Positions 35,129 through 45,419 of a stretch of 64,000 nucleotides of DNA are shown here, piece after piece. The stretch lies in NCBI GenBank assembly GCA_950097015.1, contig CATNEN010000038.1:4261001-4325000 (forward strand), read 5' to 3'. The stretch is from Macrostomum hystrix (Eukaryota > Platyhelminthes > Macrostomidae). The translations under genes were made by a program, and so were the position numbers. Under the pieces are notes generated by a model. It made no database searches and was not told the DNA's origin. It saw nothing but the letters and a program-made list of their open reading frames with translations. The stretch's first letter is position 1. Each line of letters starts with the position of its first letter.

Positions 35129-37255
35129 ATGAACACAAAAATGAGCCTTTTTATAAACGCTTGTCTAGCGGCGCTTCTATCGTCCACGGTGGCAATCAAC
35201 GGCCAAGCGTTGTCAAAGAATAATGGTTCCGCGGAGCGACTTCTGCAGACGGTCATGGCCTCGCCTGTCGGTGGCATTGCTCAATTAGGCGGCCTAGTTG
35301 AGATCGCTTGTCGCGTACTTCGTCAAGACGACGTTGTCATGGTGAAGCTGCTAAAGCTGTCGCTGAGTCTGGATGGGTCAGACAGCGGCAAGGAGGAGGT
35401 GTTCACAGCAAGCGGCGGCCGGCAGAAGCTGCAAAGTCCGTGGGACGCCAGGCAGGACCTGAGCTTCAATGGGTCCGGCTTGTCGGTGCGATTCAACATG
35501 TCCCAGTCTGACGAGGGTCGATTCCGCTGCGACGCGGTCACTCTGGACGGTCAGTTGCCTGGCAACGCCTTGCAACTGCTGACTCTCCAGCGGCCGTCGG
35601 CACCGGGGCTTCTGTTTGACGGCCGAGAGGCTGGGCCCGGAAGGCTGGAGGCTGTGATTGGGGACAGCTTGACTGTGAGTGAATACTTAGTTAACTAAAA
35701 AACAATGTCCCTATTTTAAGATACGAACTATTTTTGGATTTCTGATTGTAATAATCGAGTGGCAATGAGTACAGGGCTGCCATATTCAGCCAAAGGCCAA
35801 ACCACACCCTGTCACCCAGACACCGACACTGCTCACCCAGACACCAACACCGCACACTCAGAGTCCAGACACACCCACGTCCAGACACCAACATCTCACA
35901 CCCAGACACAGACACCCAACGTCCAGACACCAACATACCACCCCAAGACACAGGGTCAAACCACACCCAGTCATCTTATTGATTAACTTATTAATTCCAG
36001 GTGAACTGCAGCGCCAATGTTGGCAAGCCGGCCGGCGACCTTCGTCTGATATTCGCTCCGTCGGGCCAGGGCTCCGCGGAACGTGACATTGCCGGCGTGA
36101 CCAACATCTCCTGGACTGGCCCCATCCAGAGTGGCAACCGCACAGTGTCCACCATCTTCAAGAGCGCCGCTGTCACAGTCAAGATCGAGGAGCAGCACCA
36201 GAATGGCAGCTTTGTCTGCCGACTCACCCCAAGTCCCATGGCTGCAGAGGCCAACGAGACTTCCACACCTGCTGGACACGCAACCTCTGCCTCGGATTTG
36301 ACCGCGCGTAGTACCACAGTCTGGGCGCTCTTTGCGGTGAGGGACGAGTAAACCATGCGTCACCTTGACCCACATCCATTCTCACCTTGACCCACATCCA
36401 TTCTCACCTTGACCCACATCCATTCTCACCTTGACCCACATCCATTCTCACCTTGACCCACATCCATTCTCGCCTTGACCCACATCCATTCTCGCCTTGA
36501 CCCACATCCATTCTCACCTTGACCCACATCCATTCTCACCTTGACCCACATCTAATCTCACACTGACCCACATCTCCATCTCCCATGTCCAGGTGAGCAA
36601 CATTCGCATGGAGCCGTTTCGCGAGAACTTCTTTCACGGCGACTACCTGGAATGCCTGGCTGATGGCAGGCCGCAGCCGGACATCCGCTGGAGCCGCATT
36701 CAAGGCGTCGGCCAGTTGGCTGTCAACGGCTCCCGACTGCTCATGTCGCAGGGCGCGGCGCCCGGTTACTATTCGTTCACCTGCTCGGCAACCAACACGG
36801 TGAAGGGCCGCACCCACCAGCTGCTGCAGTCCATCGGCTTCAATCTGCACAACAGGACGGTTGCTGATCAGGGTTCTGACGGTGGCGTCTCCGGCGGCAG
36901 CGTCACCGGCCGGGTGAAGACCTGGGTGACGCATCATCAGCACGGACTGACCATCGTGCTCATCAGCGTCTCGGTGCTGGCCGGCCTCGCCCTAATCGGC
37001 GCCCTGATTATCTGCTTCTGCGGCGGCGGCGGCTACAGGCGTCTCTCCGGCGCCAAGTCGCAGCACCACGGCAGCGTTCGCGACAGGATGCGCTACTACG
37101 GCGAGCTGGGCGACACCGTCATCGAATCAAGCGACGAGGAGGACGAGGACGGCTACCACCTGGGCGGCTCCAGGCAGCTGCTCGGAGGCGCCAAACAGCC
37201 GCCAGGCGAGAACGGAAGCGCCCCCGCCGCTGAGTGGAATGGCACCCAGGTGTAA
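35129..37255 (+). CDS. Ig-superfamily type I membrane receptor or adhesion protein, three Ig domains
   Basis: Exons are 35129-35674, 36001-36336 and 36593-37255, all phase 0, giving 514 residues. The signal peptide is at residues 1-22. Each exon carries one Ig domain: VEIACRV to GRFRCDAV; VNCSANVG to SFVCRLT; LECLADGRPQPDIRW to SFTCSATN. The third is a clear I-set/C2 type with tryptophan core. N-glycosylation sequons include NMS, NGS and NRT. A transmembrane helix lies at about 413-437. The tail has an acidic patch (SSDEEDEDGY) and ends GTQV, a class I PDZ ligand. It resembles nectin/CADM/Dscam-like adhesion molecules in plan, but I cannot name an orthologue. One domain per exon with phase-0 joints is unusual, since Ig exons are mostly phase 1. 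Confidence 0.8.
35810..35965. repeat. Irregular CACCCAGACACC-type repeat in intron 1 of the Ig gene
   Basis: Imperfect direct repeats of CACCCAGACACCGACACTG and ACGTCCAGACACCAACAT. Ends about 35 bp before the acceptor. Confidence 0.6.
36355..36590. repeat. Minisatellite, 22-bp unit, fills intron 2 of the Ig gene
   Basis: About ten units of CTCACCTTGACCCACATCC. It starts less than 20 bp after the donor at 36337 and runs to the acceptor at 36592, so both splice sites border the array. Confidence 0.9.
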
Positions 37256-37429
37256 CCAGCTGGAGCTGCAGATGGGGAGTGGTTTGGACTGTCAGACCGG
37301 CTTCAAACAGACCATTGTTTCTGCATCTGGTGAAGGATTTAAGCCTTCGAGGAAATTAAGAATAATTCAATACTTATTCATGAAGCTCTACTGAATTTTG
37401 CATTCCAACGTTTTTAGAACTTCATATTC

Positions 37430-37920
37430 AAACATGCTCATTCCGAGAATTTCTCAATACCAGAATTTCACATTCCCAGAATTTCTCAATACCAGAATTC
37501 CACATTCCCAGAATTTTACATTCCCAGAATTCACATTCCCAGAATTTCACATTCCCAGAATTTCACATTCCCAGAATTTCACAGTCCTAAAGTTTTACAC
37601 CCCAAACTTTTATATTCCCAGAATTACAAATTTTCTGTGTTTTACATGCCCAGAATATCACATTCCTTGAATTTCACATTCCCAGAATATCACATTCCCA
37701 GAATTTCACATTCCCAGAATTTCACATTCCCAGAATATCACATTCCCAGAATATCACAGTCCTAAAGTTTTACACCCCAAACTTTTATATTCCCAGAATT
37801 ACAAATTTTGTGTTTTACATGCCCAGAATATCACATTCCTTGAATTTCACATTCCCAGAATTTCACATTCCCAGAATATCACATTCCCAGAATATCACAT
37901 TTTCTGAGTTTTTAATTCTC
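37430..37920. repeat. Minisatellite, 15-16 bp unit
   Basis: CACATTCCCAGAATTT repeated with small indels. A block of about 200 bp (including TTCCTTGAATTTC and CCTAAAGTTTTACACCCC) is itself duplicated. It starts about 175 bp after the Ig gene stop and may be in its 3' UTR. Confidence 0.9.
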
Positions 37921-38540
37921 AAGATTTCACACTCATGCAATCAGTTTGTCATTTAACTACTATTTTTCACATTTGCAAATTCTTAATCTAGAAAGTTAAA
38001 AAGGAATTTTCAATGCTGAATTCTGTTATGTTTACAATTATGTCAAGGGCTATAGCTAGCGTGAAGAAGTACTTTTGTCTTCCATAAATTAGTTTTTTGT
38101 TTATCGTTTAGGAACAGAACTCCATAACAGTCTCTAATTCGATTTTCTGTATTTTTTCTGGCTTCTTACTAAAAGCCAAGATCGTGCGCTTGTCACTCTA
38201 CTTACGAGTAGGGTAATATCAGTAGTATCTACATCAGTTGCTTTGACCGCTTGTTTTGCTGTCCAATTGTCCTACATTGCATTCGATGTTCAGTTTATTC
38301 CGATTTTCCCCGTTTGGACTGCAGCTGGGGAATAAATTCTTCTCTTGGTTGAACAGGTAGTCAGTAAATAAATATCTGTTGTCTATAATTCCGCGCAATC
38401 TATCCCTATTTATTGCATTGTTCGAGCTACTTCTGTTGTGCCTTTAGCTTGCATGAAGGGCTTTCGTCACAGAGGTTTTTTAACCCTAAACTATTCACTG
38501 TCAGTTTGAATCCCTAACCTTCCGTAGGTCCGTAGACTGG
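37921..38540. other. AT-rich intergenic DNA
   Basis: No gene, repeat or RNA feature recognised. Confidence 0.5.
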
Positions 38541-39060
38541 GTGCTCACCTGTTAGACAGGGCCCTAGCCTGTTAGACAGGGCTCTAGCCTGTTAGACAGG
38601 GCACTAAACTGTTAGACAGGCCCCTAACCTGTTAGACAGGGCACTAACCTGTTAGACAGGGCTCTAAACTGTTAGACAGGGCACTAACCTGTTAGACAGG
38701 GCTCTAAACTGTTAGACAGGGCACTAAACTGTTAGACAGGCCCCTAACCTGTTAGACAGGGCACTAAACTGTTAGACAGGCCCCTAACCTGTTAGACAGG
38801 GCTCTAAACTGTTAGACAGGGCACTAAACTGTTAGACAGGCCCCTAACCTGTTAGACAGGGCACTAAACTGTTAGACAGGCCCCTAACCTGTTAGACAGG
38901 GCTCTAAACTGTTAGACAGGGCACTAACCTGTTAGACAGGGCACTAACCTGTTAGACAGGGCTCTAAACTGTTAGACAGGGCACTAACCTGTTAGACAGG
39001 GCTCTAAACTGTTAGACAGGCCCCTAACCTGTTAGACAGGGCTCTAAACTGTTAGACACG
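38541..39060. repeat. Minisatellite, 20-bp unit with a hairpin in every unit
   Basis: About 26 units of CTGTTAGACAGGGCACTAAA or variants (GGCTCTAAA, CCCCTAAC). Each contains CCTGTTAGACAGG or a close relative, a 5-bp perfect stem around TAG. Confidence 0.95.
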
Positions 39061-39679
39061 GTAGGTAAGCACTCGCCTCTATTTTCGGTAGGTCAGGTTG
39101 AGCACTAATTTTTCCTTTGTAAATGGGATATCTGGTTTAGTTATCCCATTCTGATTAGTAGGAACAATTCTGAGACTGATTGCTAATTTCAAATTTCCCC
39201 TATTGGGTTTGTTTGAACCAGCCTAGGAAGTAAAACGTACAGTTTTCATCTCTGTGAACTATTAGGAACTTTTTGTTTTCTTAAAATCTTGTGATCCTTA
39301 GATGCGACCAAAATAGAACAGACAACATCGCCAGTTTTCACAGTAGCTTCATTGAAATTCCATTGTAGATTGTTGTGTTCTCCACGTAACATTGTTGCAA
39401 CAATGATGTCTTGCTGCACGCTCAGATAAAATCATTGTTGCACGCTTCTAATGGTAGCTGCCTGTGGGTTAAACGCTCCGAAAACCATTTTGTACCTGTG
39501 CAGATTGGGTTTATCGTGTAACAAATGTTAATGACATCTGTCACAATCATACAGGCACACACACAGGTGCAGTGTACATCTGCACTGACTTTCTCATCGT
39601 CAGGCAGTGTACACTCTCACTTTGCCCTCGTGAGCCTAGATTGAACGACCAACACCCAAGCATTCTCTATTCTAAAGTC
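39061..39679. other. Intergenic DNA, nothing recognised
   Basis: Unique sequence of mixed base composition without a supported open frame. Confidence 0.5.
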
Positions 39680-40535
39680 TCAAGTCTAATCTCACACTCG
39701 TCATATCTCACCCTCGTATCATCTCACCCTCGTCTCATCTCACACTCGTATCAACTCACTCTCGTCTCATCTCACACTCGTATCATCTCACCCTCGTATC
39801 ATCTCACTCTCGTATCATCTCACACTCGTATCATCTCACCCTCGTCTTATCTCACACTCGTCTCATCTCACACTCGTATCATCTCACTCTCGTCTCATCT
39901 CACACTCGTCTCATCTCACACTCGTATCAACTCACTCTCGTATCATCTCACCCTCGTCTCATCTCCCCTCGTCTCATCTCACACTAGTCTCATCTCACAC
40001 TCGTCTCATCTCACACTCGTATCATCTCAATGTCGTCTCGTCTCACACTCGTCTCATCTCACACTCGTCTCATCTCACACTCGTATCAATTCACTCTCGT
40101 CTCATCTCACACTTGTCTCATCTCCCCTCGTCATATCTCACACTCGTCTCATCTCACACTCGTCTCATCTCACACTCGTCTCATCTCACACTCGTCTCAT
40201 CTCACACTCGTCATATCTCACACTCGTCTCGTCTCACACTCGTCTCATCTCCCCTCGTCATATCTCACACTCGTCTCATCTCACACTCGTCTCATCTCAC
40301 ACTCGTCTCATCTCACACTCGTCTCATCTCACACTCGTCTCATCTCACACTCGTCTCATCTCACACTCGTCTCATCTCACACTCGTCTCATCTCACACTC
40401 GTCATATCTCACACTCGTCTCATCTCACACTCGTCTCATCTCCCCTCGTCATATCTCACTCGTCTCATCTCACACTCGTCTCATCTCACACTCGTCTCAT
40501 CTCACACTCGTCTCATCTCACACTCGTCTTCAGCA
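39680..40535. repeat. Minisatellite, 16-bp unit, about 53 copies
   Basis: CTCATCTCACACTCGT repeated, with ATCATCTCA and CCCTCGT variants. Since 16 is not a multiple of three, three units make a 48-bp reading cycle and all three plus frames stay open, explaining the long false ORFs here. It ends about 300 bp before the P450 TATA box. Confidence 0.95.
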
Positions 40536-40839
40536 AAACATTTTAGTGTGTCATGCACGCCCTTGCTTAGACTTGAATAACAGAGAGTACTTTTCTTCTA
40601 GACGATAATTTTGTGGGGCTAAAAACAGACCATGGAGGAGGGGGGAGTTCGTACACTGAGATCCAAGGATTGAAAGGGTGACCTGCAGTGCTGGCCAATG
40701 TCTATATATGTACATTCTTCCGATTGCATTGTGCGCATTAACTTCCATTTTTGGAAGTGCCAGTAGCAAAGGGGTAGAGAAAAAGAAGAGAGAGAGACGG
40801 CGCTCCAGCGTGGTGTTCTCAAGCGAAGTACGGAACAAG

Positions 40840-40850
40840 TATATAAATAG
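40840..40850 (+). promoter_or_regulatory. TATA box of the P450 gene
   Basis: TATATAAATAG lies 62 bp upstream of the predicted ATG at 40912, with a probable start site 25-35 bp downstream near 40875. Confidence 0.6.
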
Positions 40851-40911
40851 GCAAAACAGCTCTGAAAGATTTCACAAGCTCACTAGAACAAAACTCGATT
40901 CAGACGACAAG

Positions 40912-42852
40912 ATGATGTTAGTTGGCACGACAGTGGAGCTGCCGAACTGGCTGCTGTACTCTGCTCTGGCTGCCGCGGCTATCTACGCCTACGGCGCCTG
41001 GCCCTACCGCTACTGGAAGCGGCGTGGCATCCGCGGTCCACCGATGCTGCCCTACCTGGAGGGCATGCTGGAGCTGGCCAAGGTGAAGGACTTTCGCGAG
41101 TTGATGATGACCGGACTGAGCAGATACGGCCGAGTGTACGGCACCTACTTCATGCGCCGCCCCGTGCTCATTGTGGCCGACCCGGAGATGGTGAAGCAGA
41201 TTTGCGTGAAGCGGGCTGAGAACTTCCTGGACAGAAGCACATTCGGCATGGACTTCAGCCCGCTGGACAAGGGTGTCCTCATGCTGAAGGGCCAGGAGTG
41301 GAAGCGGGTCCGCGGCATTCTGTCGCCCACATTCAGCTCGGGCAAGATCAAGGCCATGTATCCGTTAATTGAGCAGTGCTCAGATCAACTGTGCAAAAGT
41401 CTACTAAGTGCGCCTGATCCTGTAGTGGACATCAAAAAGTACTTTATGAACTTCACGATGGACGCCGTGGCTAGCACAATGTTCGGGCTGCAGGTGAACG
41501 CCCAGGAGGACGAGAACAGCGAGTTCAAGAAGCACACCAAACAGATATTCAACATGAACATGCGCAGCTGGAAGTTCTGGGCCCTGATTCTGTTTCCCAG
41601 CGTCTCAAAGCCGCTGTTCCGCAGGTTTCGCCTCACCCTGTTCGAGATGGACACGCTGGACTTCTTCAAGAATGTGATCAGCCAGGCGCTGAAAGAGCGA
41701 GAGCAGTCGGAGAATGCCGACAAGTATCAGGACTTCCTGGCCTCCATGGTGACAGCCAGGCGAGAGGCCGAGAGCCAGGTATATTACAGGTGTATTACAC
41801 CATTACACTGGGGGGAAATAGTTCTCTGCTGCTGCTAGGGGGACATTGGTTCTCTGCTGCTGGGGAAGATTGGTTCTCTGCCGCTGGGGGGCATTGGTTC
41901 TCTGCTGCTGGGGAAGATTGGTTCTCTGCCGCTGGGGGGCATTGGTTCTCTGCTGCTGGGGAAGATTGGTTCTCTGCCGCTGGGGGGCATTGGTCCTCTG
42001 CCGCTGCGGGGCATTGGTTCTCTGCTGCTGGGGAAGATTGGTTCTCTGCCGCTGGGGGGCATTGGTTCTCTGCTGCTGCTGGGGAAGATTGGTTCTCTGC
42101 TGCTGGGGGTCATTGGTTCTTTGCTGATGGGGAAGATTGGTTCTCTAAAATTGCTTCTAAAATGTATATTCGATTCACTCTAATTCGCGCAGGGCCTGAA
42201 GGGACTCAACGAGGAGGAGGTCATGGCCCAGTCGCTCACCTTCTTCCTTGGCGGCCTGGAGACCACGGCGACCGCCTTGCAGTACCTGGCCTACTTCCTG
42301 GCCTGGCACCAGGACTGCCAGGAGAGGGCCTTTCGCGAGGTTCTGGAAGCCAGGAAGCGAGACGGCGGAGGCGCGCTGAGCTACGATTGTGTCCAGGGCC
42401 TGAAGTACCTCGGCCAGTGCATCGACGAGTCTATGCGCATGTGCCCGCCGGTGATGATGTCCGACCGAGTCTGCACCGAGACCACCAACATCAACGGCTA
42501 CGAGATCGAAGAGGGCGTGCTGGCCCGGATCCCCATCTACACGCTGGCCCATGACCCGGAGCTGTGGGAGGATCCCGAGACCTTCAACCCGGACAGGTTC
42601 GACGAGGCCAGTGCCGCTTCGAGAGACGCCGCTCACCTGATTCCGTTCGGCCTGGGTCCGCGCGCCTGCATCGCCATGCGGCTGGCACAGCTGGAGGTGC
42701 GCAAAGCCATGGCCGAGCTGCTGCTGCGGCTGCAGTTTAGCCCGGCCGACGACACGGAACCGTTCGACCGGCTGCAGTTTAAAATTGCGCCTGTTCTCAC
42801 CGCCAAGGAGACCATCCGGCTGAGGGTCCTGCCCAGGGCTCAGGCCGATTAG
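40912..42852 (+). CDS. Microsomal cytochrome P450, CYP3-clan-like
   Basis: Exons are 40912-41778 and 42193-42852, phase 0, giving 508 residues, a normal length for the family. The N-terminal membrane anchor is at about residues 10-27, followed by the RGPP hinge. Diagnostic motifs are the C-helix WKRVRG; the I-helix oxygen-binding groove GGLETTAT; the K-helix ESMR (ExxR); FNPDRF (PERF motif); and the heme-binding loop FGLGPRACIA with the cysteine ligand, alanine replacing the usual final glycine. It uses NADPH-P450 reductase to oxidise hydrophobic substrates at the ER. The overall sequence style (VKQICVKRAENFLDR, SPTFSSGKIKAM) is that of CYP3/thromboxane-synthase-like enzymes. The substrate is unknown. 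Confidence 0.92.
41835..42145. repeat. Minisatellite, 24-bp unit in 48-bp pairs, in the P450 intron
   Basis: Alternating units TTCTCTGCTGCTGGGGAAG and TTCTCTGCCGCTGGGGGGC, so the true period is 48 bp. It occupies most of the single intron. Confidence 0.95.
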
Positions 42853-42884
42853 CTGGCCGATAAACTGATCGATAACTTGTCAGT

Positions 42885-43185
42885 CACCCTCTCATTGGTC
42901 TGTGGGTCGTATTCTCTCATTGGTCTGTGGGTCGTATCCTCTCATTGGTCTGTGGGTCGTATCCTCTCATTGGTCTGTGGTTCAGACTCTCTCATTGGTC
43001 TGTGGTTCAGACTCTCTCATTGGTCTGTGGTTCAGACTCTCTCATTGGTCTGTGGTTCAGACTCTCTCATTGGTCTGTGGTTCAAACTCTCTCATTGATC
43101 TGTGGTTCAAATCCTCTCATTGATCTGTGGGTCAAACTCTGTCATTGGTCTGTGGGTCAGACTCTCTCATTAGTCTGTGTGTCAG
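42885..43185. repeat. Minisatellite, 25-bp unit, 3' of the P450
   Basis: About 12 units of CTCTCATTGGTCTGTGGTTC. Each contains ATTGG, the inverse CCAAT motif. It starts about 30 bp after the P450 stop codon, so it is probably in the 3' UTR. Confidence 0.95.
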
Positions 43186-43426
43186 AACACGGATCCTCGT
43201 ATCACGTTCATATTTTAACTTAAAGACCTTAGAGTACACTTGTAAATTATTCTCTGAACGAAATATGAATCCGAAAATCCTGATATTTTTATACCGGACA
43301 ATAATAATATTTATTTGTTTTGATTGAGTAACTATAATTTAATTCCTTTTTAAACTATTAGCAAATTATCCAATAATTTTCGCAGAGTCAAATGTGACAT
43401 GTGACATTGCAAGAAAATTGTTAGGA

Positions 43427-43432
43427 AATAAA
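43427..43432 (+). terminator. Candidate poly(A) signal of the P450 gene
   Basis: AATAAA, with a second copy near 43485. No closer canonical signal lies between the stop codon and the array end. Confidence 0.4.
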
Positions 43433-43614
43433 TGAAGTAGATTTTTGTCAGTCGTTGAATTTTTAAGGCATTGTAAAGCAATTTAATAAAACAGTGATCT
43501 ATCAATATATTTTCGGCTTCAGGCACAATTAAAAAAAATAAGTGACAGAAAAAATATCATTAAACATGAGTATAATACTTAACAATTTACTAAGAGAAAG
43601 AAATACACGATGAA

Positions 43615-44535
43615 ATCAAGGTGAGAGAGGAGACAGGTGAGAGAGAAGACAGGTGAGAGAGGAGACAGGTGAGAGAGGAGACAGGTGAGAGAGGAGACAG
43701 GTGAGAGAGAAGACAGGCGAGAGTAGAGAAAGGTGAGAGAGAAGACAGGTAAGAGAAAGACAGGTGAGAGAGGAGACAGGTGAGAAAGGAGACAGGTGAG
43801 AGAGAAGACAGGTGAGAGAGAAGACAGTTGAGAGAGAAGACAGGTGAGAGAGAAGACAGGTGAGAGAGGAGACAGGTGAGAGAGAAGACAGGTGAGAGAG
43901 GAGACAGGTGAGAGAAGAGACAGGTGAGAGAAGAGACAGGCGAGAGAAGAGAAAGGTGAGAAAGGAGACAGGTGAGAGAGAAGACAGGTGAGAGAGAAGA
44001 CAGTTGAGAGAGAAGACAGGTGAGAGAGAAGACAGGTGAGAGAGGAGACAGGTGAGAGAGGAGACAGGTGAGAGAGAAGACAGGTGAGAGAGGAGACAGG
44101 TGAGAGATAAGACAGGTGAGAGAGAAGACAGGTGAGAGAGGAGACAGGTGAGAGATAAGACAGGTGAGAGAAGAGACAGGTGAGAAAGGAGACAGGTGAG
44201 AGAGGAGACAGATGAGAGAGAAGACAGGTAAGAGAAGAGACAGGTGAGAGAGAAGACAGGTGAGAGAAGAGACAGGCGAGAGAAGAGAAAGGTGAGAGAG
44301 AAGACAGGTAAGAGAAGAGACAGGTGAGAGAGAAGAAAGGTGAGAGAGGAGACAGGTGAGAGAGAAGAAAGGTGAGAGAGGAGACAGGTGAGAGAGAAGA
44401 AAGGTGAGAGAGGAGACAGGTGAGAGAGAAGACAGATGAGAGAGGAGACAGGTGAGAAAGGAGACAGGTGAGAGAGGAGACAGGTGAGAGAGGAGACAGG
44501 TGAGAGAGGAAACAGGTGAGAGAGATGACGGGTTA
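43615..44535. repeat. Minisatellite, 16-bp unit, about 57 copies, rich in CAGGTGAG
   Basis: GACAGGTGAGAGAGGA and close variants (GAGAAGACAGGTGA). Most units contain CAGGTGAGA, which matches the 5' splice-site consensus, and CAGGTG, an E-box. It is purine-only apart from C and T at two places per unit. It lies between the convergent 3' ends of the P450 and SPIN90 genes. Confidence 0.95.
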
Positions 44536-45130
44536 GAGAATGCAGATGAGAGGCAGCAAAGTAAAAAACTGCAGGGCATTCTTGGTAAAAAAGTTTTTTT
44601 ACTAAAAAGTTTAGTTTATTGTTAATCTAAATAAAAATATAAAAAATAAACAAAAAATATAACAAAAGTACATGCAAATCGCTATGTAGAATGTAAAAAC
44701 ACTTATTTTCTGTCCGTGTGTAACTTCTAAAATACAGCTTAAACTGTAAATTCCCGTTAGAGCTGCACCTGGCATTTCATTTACACTTTTTACCGATAAA
44801 AATGTCTTATAGAACCGACTAACCAATACTGCCTACTTGTACGAGTACTAAGAAGTAGTCAGAAGACGACGTTAAAAATGTCAATCATAGATATTTTAAA
44901 TATTTTTTATTAAAGCAATTAATACGATTAAATAACTTTACGAATTAAATATTACTTAACAGAATGTAAATGAAAACTCACAGCTTTAGCATTCCTTTGC
45001 TAATAAATTGCGTCAAAATGGATGTGAGAAAAAATCTTTTTCAACCGATTAAGAGTAGCTGAACTTCAGTTTGATACCGCCTGGCTTATTGCTTAGTGAC
45101 AACCTTTCGACTTTCCATCTTTCTTACCTG
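44536..45130. other. AT-rich 3' flank of SPIN90
   Basis: No coding feature. Several TTTATT motifs (AATAAA on the minus strand) could end the SPIN90 transcript. Confidence 0.45.
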
Positions 45131-45144
45131 TTCCTGCGGTAGGA

Positions 45145-45265
45145 GGGAGGCAGGAAGGGTGAGAGGGAGACAGACGGGGTGAGAGGGAGACAGGGGGTGA
45201 GAGGGAGACAGACCGGGTGAGAGGGAGACAGACCAGGGTGAGAGGGAGACAGGGAGAGAGAGAGA
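45145..45265. repeat. Short GAGAGGGAGACAG repeat
   Basis: Six or seven imperfect units of GGGTGAGAGGGAGACAGAC, then GAGA dinucleotides. It is probably inside the SPIN90 3' UTR. Related in composition to the array at 43615-44535. Confidence 0.75.
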
Positions 45266-45419
45266 GGGAGATAGACAGTAATACGTTGTTCTTTTAACTT
45301 CGTAGACGAATAAAGCAATTTTTGAAATAAGCTCGTGGCTCTTCCTATTCATCCATATATCAACGGTTCGAATCCATTTTTGAGCATTCGCGGACACAAA
45401 GTACATGCTCGGTCAAAAG

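Noticed and set aside
39572-40608. Long open frames of 155-324 codons
   Set aside because: A 16-bp array translated in all three frames; repeat artefact.
40678-40911. Upstream extension of the P450 frame
   Set aside because: The frame is open but precedes the TATA box and lacks P450 features. ATG 40912 directly before the membrane anchor fits the family.
43590-44579. 329-codon minus-strand ORF rich in Leu and Ser
   Set aside because: Translation of the CAGGTGAG minisatellite; no independent evidence.
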